DNA of 64,000 bases from contig NOWV01000002.1 in assembly GCA_003344405.1 (NCBI GenBank), positions 1,054,001-1,118,000 of the forward strand. Direction: 5' to 3'. Under the pieces are notes generated by a model that was given only the letters and a program-made list of their open reading frames with translations, made no database searches and was not told the origin of the DNA. Positions 47,840 through 61,931 of this stretch are shown here, in pieces (position 1 is the first letter of the stretch; each line of letters opens with the position of its first letter). The position numbers were made by a program, and so were the translations under genes. Source of the stretch: Trichoplax sp. H2. Its lineage: Eukaryota; Placozoa; Uniplacotomia; Trichoplacea.

Positions 47840-50800
47840 TTATCCGCTAAATTTGACTTTATAAGTATATAATTCCATAGGTTGCAAGGTTAAATCTATC
47901 GACTCTTCGCCTCCTCGTTCGTTTCCGTCATGCATCATTGTTAATGATGTTTCCTTAAAATTACGTACACCAAGATTCCATAGACTTTTGAATTCGATCT
48001 ACGAATTATTAAGTCAAAAAGTGAGTATAACTGCTCAACACAAGAATAGTGATCGTAGCTTGAAAAGAAGAACCAATCGTTTCCTGATGCTTTTAGTACT
48101 AACCTTACTTCCTAGTGGGGAACAAAGCAAAGGTGTCATACCGTATCCACAATCATATCCATATCGATGTAATACTACAGCTGTTTCGTCAGTAGGTTTA
48201 GAATCTCCCTCTCCTTGTACGGTTCTCGCTGTCACTAAGTGCAAATCGCATGGGAAACTTCCGGATTTCAACGGTGAGTACTGTTTAAGTAAGCTATGAG
48301 GAATTACTTCAGAAGTTCCAAACATGATGTTAATAGGATGATTGACAGTCTGAGAAACAGCATGACCAACCAAAGAAGGATATGCAATTGGGATCTTAGA
48401 CTTGACCATAGTCTTGATTAATTAATTGCAATTTATAAAATGGATATTAATGAAACCACACCGGGTAAGCCGTAAAATTCGATTTACACGTTATTAAGCA
48501 TAGCAATGATTAATTTGATTCAATGTACGAATTACCTGTTTTTTAGTCAAATTTTCTAGTAATAGTGCAAAGTGATAAGGAGTCTGCTTGTTATCGCGAA
48601 CTCCTTGCCCTAAGCCACGATTGTCATCTTGACCTAACCTACGATCCAACATAACTTCAAATTCACCTGTAAAGATTCCATCAGTAAACCTTTTAGACAA
48701 ACTAAGTAAACAGGACGAATACTTTAATTTGTTTTTATATATTAAATATCATGCAGCGAGTTCATATAGAGCATGATAAAACTGACCCTGTTTTAAACTG
48801 GCGACACCACATGCTTGCATAGTATGTAGAGTCATCCTAAGTTTAGGATCTTGAAGAAAAGCCATACTCGGCATTGGATAATAATTAGCTTGTAAAGGAA
48901 TTTTATCAAGAGTGCGACGACGTTGCATCTAATGAATAAATTAATTAATGCTGTCTGTAAACTTATAACATTTACTTCGATATGTTATCAATCGCTACAA
49001 ATAATGATTTACAATAAAAACCTAACTTCACATTTCATCAGTATTCTAATGGAATGAAAAGATAATATGTAAGATGTAAGGGTGAAGTACCTGGAATCCG
49101 TTTAGATCGGTAAAGTATTCTCTGTTTGTATTACGTATGTTGGTAGATATCCGCATAATTAATTCCTAGTAGGAAAATATTAAATGCAGTAATTGAATTT
49201 TAAACAGTTCAGTATTGACTGTCAATACCGTATTATCAATTTCAATGCATACCCGATTACTAGTGTCCCTGATATCCACAAGATTATGAATGTGTAAGCT
49301 TCTACTGTCGATTCCTTTTATTTAATTAACAAACCAAAAGTTTATCTTGGTATTAGCAAAAAATCTTTCATAGATACCGTAGCTAGAATATCCTGAATTA
49401 CCATTCGTATTGGCTAGCTGTATATTATGATAAACATTTGGGTAAAAAGCTTGTATTTCATCCCGCTAGACAAAAAAAGTATTAAAATAGTTAATATACG
49501 TAGTAATGTTAGCTCTATAAAGAAGATATATATATATTTTGCAATAGTAATAGATATTTTACCAAAATGCCAGAAATATGACGGAAAAATGGTTTTTGAA
49601 TAAGCACTTCCTAATTGATTAAATGGATTACCCAAGGAATGAATTATACAGCTGTTGATAGAATTCTCGATAAAAGTAATATTAAAATAAAATTAAGGTA
49701 ATTAGGTTTATTTTCCATATTAACCTTTGCTGTCCCACTTGGTAGAAATAGATAAGCACCGCTTGAAACGGTCATATACTGGAGGAATCGTAGCTCAGCA
49801 GTTCGTTTAATTCCTGTTGATTTATCTGCTATGTTCTAATGATTAAAATAGATGATACTTTATCATGCTTTTAATGATTAAGCAAGTGAATCTTATACTC
49901 TAAAATCTATTGCATGTCGCTATACCTGCAGTAAGCCAGTGCATCTGTCAAAATCGGCTACTATAAATTGATTTTCCATGGTTATATATTGCTTCCCACA
50001 ATCAGCGTTCCGAACATCAAAGCTAATAAAGATTAAATATAGTACCTATCTGTATCTACAGCTGCATTTGTGAGTCTTATGTTAATGCAAAGATTTTATA
50101 GTCACTGTGTTATTGATTACCCTTTTACTAAGTCATTTTTAACTTTATGATGGTAAATAGAGGTTTTCGAAGGTTTACAACCATCTGATGAACCATCTGT
50201 TTTTTGTATAGTAACTCTGCTAAAGCCTAGGCCTAGAACTTCAATTGGAAATAGTACCTATAGCCAACGATTATACATTACTAAAGATTAACACCAGATT
50301 ATATCAGTTTATTCAAGGAAAACTATTCAATAAAGTCCCACAGTACCTCAAACTTGTTATCACGAGGAGAATTTTTATCTTTCCATTGAAGGTTAACTTG
50401 ACACTTAATGCTATTACCATCTGCATCAAGTACCTATCAATAATGTTAAAATGCAAGAGAAAATAGTAAGACGTTATACTGTACCGTCTTAAATGGCAAA
50501 GTAACGTATATACTTGGTATAATGCGAGATCCGAAGAAACCGATTTTATCGTAGTCATAATCGGATAAACAGGATCCTATTATAACATCACCGAAATACC
50601 TTAACATTTGGTATGGATACGTGTACCGAAACCAGCTCTTTACGCTTCTGGGCGAGTGAATTGTAAAACACTACAACCCGAGTATTGCTTATACTTAGTA
50701 AACGCTTTTCGGGTAAGGAATCGTGAGAAGCTCTTGATTCATCCTATCAGCATTAATCAATTAAAAGTTAATGTAGATACACGTAGGCCTGGCAGAATCC

Positions 50801-53800
50801 CATACACCAAGCCAATTTATCTCTTACTCCATTATCTCAATTTATAAAGAATAATGCTATTAGAGTATACGCAAATTTTTACCATATCGAAACGTATTTC
50901 GTCCGAAGAATAGGATTCTTTGTGCTTAAGCATCAACAGTTTAGCAGCGCTAGCTATTACATTTTGCATGTTACCAACTGATTGTACCAACCTGGAAGTT
51001 ATCGGATATAATATAGGTAGTAAATATTAACTGAATTCAAATAGTCTAATATTCGTAAATTAAGGTACCTGTTGCCATAATCAACAACAACATGATCTTT
51101 CGCTGTTCCTGTAATCCCGTCATGGTGTTGGAAAAGACCTAGATTCCTTCGACTTTTTACCAGTAAATTAAATTGATTAGTAGCAAATTTTGCAATCTTT
51201 TCTTGATTTGCTATTCTCGATGCAATACTGTAAGCAATTTCCGCGGCCCTAAAAGAACACATAAAAATAAATTTTAATTAATGATATTGTGTAAAGGCAA
51301 CACCACACTATTTCAGCTATATATCACTAGTCTGCAAAGTAATTTCGCCGAGGATTACTCACCGATGTTTTGTCTCGAGCACTCGATCTAAGTTCTTATA
51401 AAACGGACGAGATGTATAGTATCCGCTCCAATAGTGCTCATCACTATGATTTTTAAAATGTTTAATAAGATACAAATCTATCAATATTTCGGTGAGAGTA
51501 AGCTTTTTCAATTTCGTATCAACTAACCGATCAGCATATGTCATAAAGTCGCCACCAAGCTTGGGATATCCTTTCGGAGAGCCGTCGTCGTTTTTGCCTA
51601 CGTAAAGAAATTTCATCCATTTTAAGGCTAGCCATTTAAGTCACGTAAGACTCAATTACAGTGTTTTACAATATTGTAAATACTATCTTACCCGTTGTTT
51701 TTAGCAGCGCATTAAAGTAATCGGATAATGTTCCAAACTGAATCTATATAAGAAAGCAACAAGGATGCTAAGAATAGATATAAACGTTCCAGTATCAAGG
51801 TTACTTAATGAATTGGTGCATACACATACCTTGACCTTTAATTCTGGTTTAGAGTTTAAATACTGGAATAATTTCTAAGATAAAAAGTTCGGTACTGTTA
51901 CTAACACACGAGGGAATTTAATTGAAACTGGCCATTTATCTTAAAATTTAAACGCACTTCATAATTTGTAAACTGTCGAACTGGTTCCTGTGGGTCAGCG
52001 TATCTAAAATCATCTCCAAGTGGGGCGAGAACTACGTTCGAGCGGTATAATCGTGACTTCTTTCGATATTGTTCCAGTAGCATCATTGCTCTACACAATA
52101 CGATGATTCAGCAATACGCGTAGATATAATTAGTTAAAAAAATTAACAGTAATACACGTATTTTATTTCAAATAGTAATTTATATGCAATAGCGGTAGCA
52201 GACTACCTTTGCTGAACATTTCTAGGACTTATAGGTTGTGGTGGAATATTCCAGGGACACCAAATGCCTCCTCCTGGTAATCGTTGGAAATCGAACTGAC
52301 AACAAACCTATCGACATTAAAAATAGTAAATCAAGGAAAATGTTAAGTAGTACGTACTGTAGAATCATTATTAATATCTTGCAGAGTGGAGTATGAACTA
52401 ACCGCTGGGTCTGGGCCGCAAGTATGCGGTATGTCATAGCTATAGAACGGCATAACATGGCAAAGAATATCGGTATCGGTTCCATGATCTAACAGTTAAC
52501 AAAATTAAACAAATAAAAATAAGGATCTGAAAGGGCGGTGTCGTTAATTGTAAAATTGATCTAAGTTATTCAACTTACCCCAGTTTTGGCGCCACATAAA
52601 TTCTAACTGTTTCTTTTGCGCTAAATATTTCTTAACAGAGTAGTGAACACGCTGAATTAACATTGCATCCATTCCCATCCGTTTCAATAAATAAGCCATG
52701 GTTGGCGTATATCCAAAGGGATCAATTGACCAGCTAACGCGAGGTTTGATACCAATATTAAGCCGTACCCATTCATGACCTTCAATCATTTGATCGATCA
52801 TTGCATAATAGTTGGTATTTGCTTCATCGTTCATGACCCATCCTCCAGTAACAATTTCCAATTGTCCATTTTTTACTAACCTTGTATCCGTTAAAATAAA
52901 ATATGGAAACGACAGAGTGTCAACTATATTTATAAATGTTCTTGTAACGTTATATAATACAAAAATTAATCATTAAGCGATAAAATAAATGAGCTGTACC
53001 TCTTGAAGGATTCTCGTTGACTACTACTAGCATCGTTCCACCATAGCGATAAAAATGATATTTCTGCCCAGATAAACTTTCTATTTGGATTGCCAATTAA
53101 ATTTGCAACAACATTGCTGATAATGTGTTTAGATTGATCCATATAATATCGTTGGAAGGTCTTGATCCAACCTGTTTTATACAATGGATATGTATTATTT
53201 TTAGCCATTGATTCATACATTGAAGATCAAGAGCCTGACCACCGTTCTATTAGATTGCTGCTTTTTGGCCGTACTAGGAACTAAATTGTATTTATCGATT
53301 CGGAAGGTAGATATACTGTACTTGGTAAATTGAAATGAATGTAACATACTTAAAATTGTTTTTAGTATAGTCATTGAATACTTTCGAGAGGAAAATGTTG
53401 ACAAAATGGTATATAATCTTACCTGGATCATTATGAGAATGTGGTACAACAAATACTTGTAGAATTTCGTTATCAAATGCTCCAGATGGAACACTAATAT
53501 CCCAGCCTTGTTTCCAGGCGCCACCATCTGGATTGTCAAATGGTATGATTTTGTAAATGTCTAGCATCTGTTGAAACGAATCAATGTTGAAACATTAGTA
53601 TTCTTAAAATACATTGAATGTTAACTTTACATTTGTCTAAAATCGGGTGATTCACAAATAATGATATGCAGATATCAATAACACACCAGGTTAGAAGTAC
53701 AGAGCTACAATTTAAATAAGTGAATTGTAAGATAATTAATTGCTAATATATTCGTTAGACGTAAGAGCGGAAGTATCAAATATTATCTGCAAAAATAGAC

Positions 53801-55843
53801 ATGATAGAATCTAGTACATTCAGTATAATAATCTGGTCTATCTTTTGTACGGATAGAATATAACGTAGAAATTATGTAATTTGTAAATTTTATTTTGTTG
53901 TAAAATTCTTATATAGCAAATTATTTTATTGACCTATGCGACAATTTTGAGTTAGCTATATTTCTCGTATTAACTATCAGCTATTAGCGATGAAGTATGC
54001 ATATATTAAAAGAGGAATATAGCTACTTTCTAAGATTGCGCAATTAATTCTACATTGGTCATCTAGTTTTTTGATTGCTCTATTACCTTGATATCGGCTG
54101 AAAGACCAGCTTCAGACTGTGCAAAACCGCAACCAGTTGAGTCAACCGATACTAATGCTTTAGACTTATAGTTGGTATTGTCTAGTCCAGGCACTAGCGC
54201 ATTTTGAGTTTTCGTTAATGAACTCTTTAACTGGTCGATCTCTTCATTTAATTTTACGAGCTTGTTCTATACAGCGTGTATGTAAATGGAAAAAGATACA
54301 AAACATTAGTAATTGTTACTTCTTAAGTAACTTAATTCATACTTATCAATGTTGCATAACCTAATGGACTATTCTATAATATAAAAATTATGATCGTATA
54401 CCCTTTGTATAGTGAATTGTTGATGCGATTATATACATACGTTGTAATTTGTCTAGATTATCTTAAAATCGATCATATTACGTCATTTCAGCATTTATTG
54501 TGCAAGCTAAAGGTAATTTTTTCCGGTTTATCTAGACTTAATATGACATGATAGAATGATGATATAGGCCTATTTTAATCTCCTTTCATCTCTTCCCTTG
54601 TATTGAATTAGGCGCCTAGAACTCTGTCTTGATCTCCAGTACGATTGCAAATAACTCAATGAAGTTATTAATTATTACAATAGATATCTAAGATATTCTT
54701 TAAATAATTATGCATGTACATAATAAGTTGCTAAATTTATACTACGATAGCAGACTGATCTAATGCCCAATATATTATTTGTAAGCAATAGTTCTATACT
54801 GTATTATTATGATAGCCTGCTGTAATGACAAATTACATTCGGTCACTACAGCACTGCTATACATTACAGTATTAATTTTAAGCTGTAGCTTTTTCAAAAT
54901 GACAATTATTAGGTATTATTTTTAGTTCATTTTAAGAGATATTATAATGATTGATGATCGTTAACATAGGATCTTTTAGTAAGAAAATGGCATCAATCTT
55001 ATACAATGATATATAATAGTTGTGTTACAGCTACGGTTGAGTCAGTATTGATATTTATTGTTTATAGCGCTTGAACCTTTTTCGTAGATTATTAACTATC
55101 CAGCAATAATCTTCTAAAATGATCTAGTTCTATTACTACTATGGTTGAATGTATTGATGCAGAATGCTGTTTACTATCAAAAGCCATTTCACTTTTCTCG
55201 TTGATAATTCATTTCACTACCATGATAACTTTACCCTTAGCTCTGTAGGCGATATGTATGTTATATATATATATATATATATGTAAACAATTGGACATTG
55301 ATAATGCAATTAGGTACCGTAGAATAGGATCGTTTGCAATGTCAAGTTGTAGCAGAAATTACAGTTTCATCTCTACCAGCTAATCGTATATTTCTTAAAT
55401 CTGGATAGCGTTGCAGCTAAACTGATGACTACTGAATATTCTTCTTTTCTATCTTATCATGCTTACATTGACTTCTACAGACAGCATGTGTAGTTTTGGC
55501 AAAAAGACAGCTAAGTTAGTACAAGTTATCCAAACATGGAGAGTAAGATTCGTCAAAATTGATGAATATCGATCGACTCATCTGTCGACACCAACAGTAG
55601 CGTATCCATCTATCGTGTATCGATGATGATGATATATTATGCACTAGGTTAGGCATCAAGCGGAAAGAACAAATTACTATCCAGTTCTTGATGTAACGAC
55701 TGACATCAAAAGCAACACCTTACCTTTGTTTCATGGATCGTGTTGTCAGTGTCGGGCTGAGCCATTTGATCGACAACCATATGCATAGTAAAGAACATGA
55801 CAAGAAAAACTCCTGCACTAAATAACAAGACTCTCCGTTTCAT
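47840..55843 (-). CDS. MAN2A: Golgi alpha-mannosidase II (GH38)
   Basis: Type II Golgi enzyme that trims two mannoses from GlcNAcMan5GlcNAc2 N-glycans. 27 exons in transcript order: 55724-55843, 54087-54266, 53423-53567, 53000-53171, 52579-52880, 52403-52488, 52207-52307, 51958-52090, 51830-51874, 51692-51743, 51528-51627, 51363-51443, 51069-51248, 50883-50991, 50600-50743, 50347-50433, 50129-50257, 49926-50045, 49725-49835, 49563-49610, 49378-49465, 49253-49314, 49091-49165, 48787-48928, 48536-48666, 48104-48412, 47840-47998. All phases close: 1136 aa, as in vertebrates. Seen: a short basic N terminus and one membrane anchor (residues ~5-24), and a charged stem. The GH38 domain has zinc ligands in PHSHNDPGW (H145, D147), nucleophile D259 in SIDPFGYTP, acid/base D396 in PLGDDFRY, and zinc His in [11 protein letters not shown] (~548). 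C-terminal signatures include LPLQANYYP and [17 protein letters not shown]. No inactivating change seen. Confidence 0.96.
54267..55723. other. Mannosidase II intron 1
   Basis: The largest intron of the gene, AT-rich, with a TA dinucleotide run near 55261-55282. No other feature recognised. Confidence 0.7.
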
Positions 55844-56237
55844 GATGGACTTGATGATGTACAGCTAATGGACAAATTGAATACGCGTCTGAGATGATCG
55901 GTGCAGTTGATGAGGAAATTCAGAAAAGGACTGTCCTTGAAGAGTGGACTTTTCCTCCTATCCTTCAATAACGATCTAATTCAAGATAGGTAGAGAAGTA
56001 AATACCAATGGACTAAGCTAGGCGAACTACACTAAGGATTACATGGAATAGAGTCTGCTAATAAAGTCAAAAAACTCGTCCAATGCATTCAAATTCCACC
56101 ATCTACCCCACTGCTACCAAGGCGATTATCGCAAGGTCAATACGCGAATCGTGGAAGAAAGCAACCTCAGCCCTCAGGTAGGAGGCAGAAGTTGGTAGGT
56201 GGTGGGCTGATGTCAGCAGCCGCAAAATATCCAGTCG

Positions 56238-56537
56238 TGTACAGTCTGGTCCGGTACGGTTCGGTACAGTACAGTATACCAGTACCGTACTGTACGCAGT
56301 ACAGTACACTCCGTACAGTGATATGTTACAAAAGAACACGACTGCACTGTACACTGTAAAAATTAGAGGCAAAACTGCAAAGAGCAGACTCAGTTCGATC
56401 ACTTCGTTGACACTGCCTCGATATGGAGACACTCGGTGCGCCAGTCACCTTGCGTACAGGACAATAGAAAGTCAGTAAAAACGGTGTCTAGTTTCTGACC
56501 AGTACTGTACCGTACCGTATCGTACCGTACCGTATTG
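56238..56537. repeat. GTACW islands upstream of mannosidase II
   Basis: Two islands (56238-56311, with GGTAC variants, and 56501-56537, mainly TACCG-containing variants) about 0.4-0.7 kb upstream of the mannosidase II start codon. A reading frame across them (56103-56432) is a repeat artefact. Confidence 0.8.
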
Positions 56538-56539
56538 TC

Positions 56540-58463
56540 ATGATCACATCACCACTTTTGGATGGTCTGGATATTTTGGGTGGCTTGCGTGTGCGTCATT
56601 CGTGCACTTACTATACTAAATTAATTAATTTAAGAACTCTATAGACTGTATAGTACGGTGGCTCATTAAGCTGGATTTCAATCGAAATTAATGTGGCTTA
56701 ATGGAAGCATCAACAGCTTGGAGAAGACTTCCATAAATCTACAAAGCAATGTGAACAAAGTATTGCAGTAATGGCGATCAATCCTAAATGACCTAGTGTA
56801 GAATACAGTGTACAAAGACATGAATAACCCCAAAATTGACGGTCTCTAATGTACAATACATAGACTACGACTAGAGCTGTAAAAAACGAGAATCGTTTGC
56901 TCGAAGAGATTCCACTCTACGCACTGTCAGTATTAATGGGTCAACGAGTTCGTACCCGCTCTTTGAACTTTTTTCAAATAGAGAGGATGGATAATTTCTT
57001 CTTTACAACAAAAAAAAAGAATCAGCAAGCAACTTCTCTTGCACAAGCTACTTAATAGAAGATAGCATTTCGTAACTGATCGCAGATTCGCTCTACTGTA
57101 CTGTACAGCTATCTAATATGAAGTATACTGTAGCAGTGTATGCTTTCACTTCACAGGCCCGCAGACCATGAAATAGGATCGTCATGGACTAGTGGACTAC
57201 GGGGGAAAAACGTCATTTTTCTCTTGTCCATAACTTCATAGTTATACGTACAATCGAACAGCTTCCAGTATCAGCAGAGGATAGAAATTTGACTCTTGAA
57301 AACTACTGTTAATTAAATGATTAGTCTAAGCCATGCTTGTTTACAAAGTAGAATACGATACTTGTATTTCAGTTCAATAAGACTGTACTGTACGATACTG
57401 AGCTACATGAGGGATTTTTCAAGTACACCGATACTACTTGCATACGCCAGTAGACAGCATAAATGGAAATATATTTCAGTTTTATATGCGTATGTCCGGT
57501 AGGTAACACTGTTGAAGGTTCACTTTGACAGTGTATCGGGACTACTAGATATACCATCGAATGCATCTAGTAGTCCATGGTGATATACGCCTCTGTGTAG
57601 CCTTCACAATGAGAGACTTTCCTATAGACTTTGTACTTGTAGTGCCGCGCCATTTTGAAAATTCCTTCAGTATGAACTCGTTAAGTAATACTCTAATTAT
57701 AAATACTTCAGTGAAGTAAGCGAGATCTTACAGTACTGCATAGGTTTCTACGCATCTGTCTATCACAGTCGAGGCCAAAAATTAATTGGATATGACATCA
57801 TTCTATGCGTTTTACAGACCCAATGACTACTATGCATGTAGTGGGTTACAAGATATTCAAAAATGAACAAAACATACTAGCAAATTACCACTACCAAAAT
57901 GAATAAGCATTGGATAAACTGTAAAAGCAAGAAAGCGTTTAGCAATTAAAAATCACCGCCATCGACAACTACGGTATTTGATGGACTACAGCAATGTAAT
58001 TGAAACTCTCATGCTGTCTAGATATCATACGTAATCTGGCCTACTCTATTCCATCTTACCAAGTACTACATCCAATAGGAGAATTGTGATATTGACAATG
58101 ATTTACTATAATCATCACATAAGCATACACTGTACAATAGTATACATACATACCTTCAATAATTTCTGAAATTATTGTAACACACGCAATGATGAATATG
58201 AAATATAAATTTCTTACGCGTATACTTGAACAGTTACGCAACAAGAATAATTTTAACCACACGTATTACGTGAATATTAGGTATAGGATGCATAACAGAA
58301 GTGATAAATAGCAATTAAATTGAGACAGAGGAAAGATAAAATTTCATAGCCTTTGTTTTAAGATCATTTAAGTTCAAATTCATCGAATTTTTCATTTGAT
58401 TGTTATCAAGGCATCATTGATCAAAGGAAATTAATTACATTATTATACTACTAGATCGGTAAA
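56540..58463. other. Intergenic between mannosidase II and EXTL3
   Basis: Holds the EXTL3 3' untranslated region at the right and the upstream region of mannosidase II at the left. No gene recognised apart from the foldback element at 57183-57580. Confidence 0.55.
57183..57580. mobile_element. Possible ~400-bp foldback element, second locus
   Basis: Begins CATGGACTAGTGGACTAC and ends TAGTAGTCCATGG. The right end contains a perfect 12-bp hairpin (arms 57539-57550 and 57565-57576, 14-nt loop). The left end resembles that of the 33147 element, with the same CATGGACTA, then an A run, then GTCATTTTT versus GGCATTTTTT. The interior shows no clear similarity by eye. Confidence 0.4.
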
Positions 58464-61400
58464 TCATAACTGGGATTCATAACATTTTTGTTCACCATTA
58501 GGAACTCGAGTTCTATATAAAATAGAATCAACTCGAAATTGCGAAAATATCAGAGGCATATAACCGTAAATTTGTGCGAAATAGTTTACACAAGAGTTTC
58601 GTTTCTTAAAATGATTGACATCTCGGGTCAAGGTGGTTTCACAAGTTGGGCAGTTAAAATTCCAACGAGAAGTTACCTATTGATGCAAAATAAAAATGAT
58701 CAATATAATCTCGAGTAGAATCACTCCAGAAGCTTTCTATGATTCTCATCAAAACGGTATATTTCTTCTCTAAATAAAATACTCGGCACACTATATCGGG
58801 AAAGAATACTATTCCAAATACCTCTATACCAATCAAATTGATCTGCGTCTAGTATACGCATCATTGCGTTATGTTACCTTAATTGGAGGTTTGCCCGTGA
58901 TGTGAGAAATTAAAAAATTCATAGCTATGTCTTCACAATTCATAATTTCATCTACTCTCCTTCGAATACCTTCTGGCATTGTGAACGTATACAGGAACAG
59001 GTAATACTAGTTTCATAGAAATTATATTTTCCATTTTTACAAACATTGTACAGGAAGTATAGGTAAGGGAAGATTGAGATTAACTAGTTTGTTTATAAAT
59101 TTGTTTATGTCCTCTAACCTTATGTATAAAGGCAGCACCAGTCAACACCATAGATAATTGGCAAGTTTTATTAGAATCATAAGACCATCTATTAGTTAGC
59201 TTATTCCAGGTGTGATGTCTAGCCGGAAAGCCGACAATTCTATCTCTTGACTCTCGCCATACACTTTCAAATAGAAACAGTTTATTAGAGATAGCAAAAA
59301 CTCTACTAAAATCGTAAATAAATACAATTAGTAAGGAAATACAGTAGTTTGGACACCTTTCTCATGTATTACAATTATCATAGGGAATACAATTCTTATT
59401 TTAATATCTTATTCGTCTACAATTCTAACCGAAATGCAAAGTCAATTTCATCTGCATTGAGATCGACATCATCATCTAGTGACAGGACAGCTTCCGTTTC
59501 AACAGCATTAAATGGAAAAAATCGATCATTTAAGCTATTTCTCTTGGATTTGAAGACCTAAATTAGGAAGGTAATTGCAGCAAGAACAAATCATACCAAT
59601 AGTAAGTAAGTCATATAGTTTACTTTAACGATACAGGTATTAAGCATAGCTTTGAGATAAATGCTATGGGCTATACAATTTACGTCCAAAAGCAAGTACG
59701 TATACTACAGAAGCATATACTATAACATGGTAGCATCATAGACTAATAAAAGACTAGTATACATGCTGCAAAAATACGTATACATAAGTTGGTAAATCGT
59801 ATGACGTCTACTATTATTCGCATAACGCTAACACGTAATTTTATTTACTTACGTAGATAGGTATATCTGAATGAGGCCACTGAAAATGCTTGGCATATTT
59901 ATTGTATTCATTCCACACTACAATAATCTTGTTAAGATACAGTAAACGGCTCAAATTGATCAAACGTTGGCGTAAAATATTGGGTCGATTATGAGTTAAT
60001 ATAATAATTGTAAATTGCTCTAATGGGTAATTTCCTCCCAAGTGCTTACTAAACATTTTTCCAGTTGCGGTTCCACCATTATTGATGGGTTGAAAGCCTT
60101 TCCCAAATCCGTTAAATTGCGAGTCGGTCGGTAGAAAGCTATTATCAGCTGTGAAAGGGTAAAGCCAATAAGGCCCAGGAGCTTTATTCCATGCGTTATA
60201 AAAGTTAGTAGAATAATTTCTCGTATAACTAGTTGAAGGAATTGATGGCATGGACTTGTCGATATTGATCACATTGTTTAAAGAATATTTACTATTAGAG
60301 AATTGGTCTTGGATAAATGTATCAACAGGATAGGCAGGTAGATGCAATCTTGTCCGCAACAATGCTAGAGTTGCATGTAAAACATTCTCACTGTTACTGA
60401 AATACGTATGATAAATAAATTGACAATGTGATCGTTTTTTTAGGATGTCCGAGTTGGAAATGGCCATTAATACTGCAGTCATTTCTGGAAGCCGAGTTAA
60501 AGGTAGCATTATCCCCGCTAAATTCCAGTCGATGTATTCAGCAAAGGGTAACATTTGAACTAGTGTCATCTTAATTGAGTGATCGGTAATAAAAATTGGA
60601 ATAGTGCCCGACGCTAGCGCATGCATTAAACGAGTTAGGGTACTAATGCAAGGACCATTATGTAGTATAATTAGGCTAAAGGTAGACTCTCTTAATTGCT
60701 TATCGACATTACCAGAGCATAAACTCCATTCAAATTTATGATAATATAATTTGTTCACTTTTTTACATTGGGTCTGAATATCCACTTTATTACCCATCAC
60801 TTTAGCAATATTGGATATATTACTTAATTGAGATCGCAAAAGTAGATTAATTGAATTATTAGCAATGATCTGTCCTCGAAAATGTAATAAATACTGCCGT
60901 TGTTTACTGATGGTAAATGGACGACGTGGTCCTGAATCGATCAATTTGCCATGATATTGTGGAAAGAGTTGCATGGGAGGGATTATGATATCGAAATTCA
61001 TTCTAGGTACAAAGTTGGCAAAATTTGACCCGGCTAGCATAGCATATCCAGTGTTTATTGATAGTAATTTTTGTATAGTCCACCCGATATCGACTAGTAA
61101 GTGATTTCTCCCATATCGATGCCAATAAGGCAATGAGTGTAAATAACCTTCTAAATCACGTCGAGTCGCAGCTGTCGAGTTAACAATAACAACGTATACG
61201 CAGGCAGCAGTTGCATTACGCGTCAGGAAAGGAATGGATTGAAAACTTTGGTTGGCTAGAACTGAATTAACATGATAACGAGATGGATAAATATAAGCAT
61301 TGAATATTTTTGTCAACGGGCAACGATCATAATGGAAACATCGTTGTAAATTGCAGTCGCGTAATACTTTGGTTGCATCCGATTTCCATGTTAAATCAAT

Positions 61401-61931
61401 TTTAATAGGCTTGCAAGGTGATAATTGTAGCTTGTTGTTGTACGATGGCCGGTCTAGATTGGTGAGTAATTCATTCAATAACGATATTTGAGATCGTTGA
61501 TGTTGAATAGTTTTCTTCAAGACATCACCATCTTTTTTGCATTGGCAACGTTTATCACGACCATTTACATTATTGGTATTAGGTCGTGCAAGTTTGAGTA
61601 ATTTCAATTCGGCAACATCACGATCCAACTGGAACCTTGTTGAGCTTAGTACTTTAATTTCGTTTTGTATTGCTACTTTGATCGAGCGCAATCGTTTAAC
61701 ACGTGCTTCTAAGCGCAAACAACAATCTATATTTTGTTGGCATTTATCCGCTTGAAAATGATGTTGGCAAGGAGTGCAGTTGTTATTCCTGTATAGGCTG
61801 ATAATCAACGATATGGATAATAAAGCAATTAGCACCAGCAAGTAAAAGACTCTTCCTCTTTTAAACGAATGAGCACATGTCTTGCCGACACGATAGGTCA
61901 GTAATGACCCAGAATAGCCTGATCGTGTCAT
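58464..61931 (-). CDS. EXTL3: Exostosin-like glycosyltransferase, EXTL3 type
   Basis: Type II ER/Golgi enzyme; EXTL3 adds the first GlcNAc that commits a linker to heparan sulfate. Exons in transcript order: 59853-61931, 59430-59557, 59119-59263, 58878-59006, 58464-58676; phases close, 897 aa (vertebrate EXTL3 about 919). Seen: basic cytosolic N terminus and membrane anchor at residues ~27-46 ([19 protein letters not shown]), then a Leu/Lys-rich stem likely to form coiled coil. The exostosin (GT47) domain lies in the middle. A GT64 domain starts near residue 640 ([11 protein letters not shown]), with the metal-binding DDD motif in [10 protein letters not shown] (~721), [40 protein letters not shown] and the Cys-containing tail. 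The first exon is a single 2.08-kb block and the GT64 half is split into four small exons. The EXTL3 rather than EXT1/2 call rests on length, N-terminal stem and the KNSLN-type residues before the DDD motif. Confidence 0.95.
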
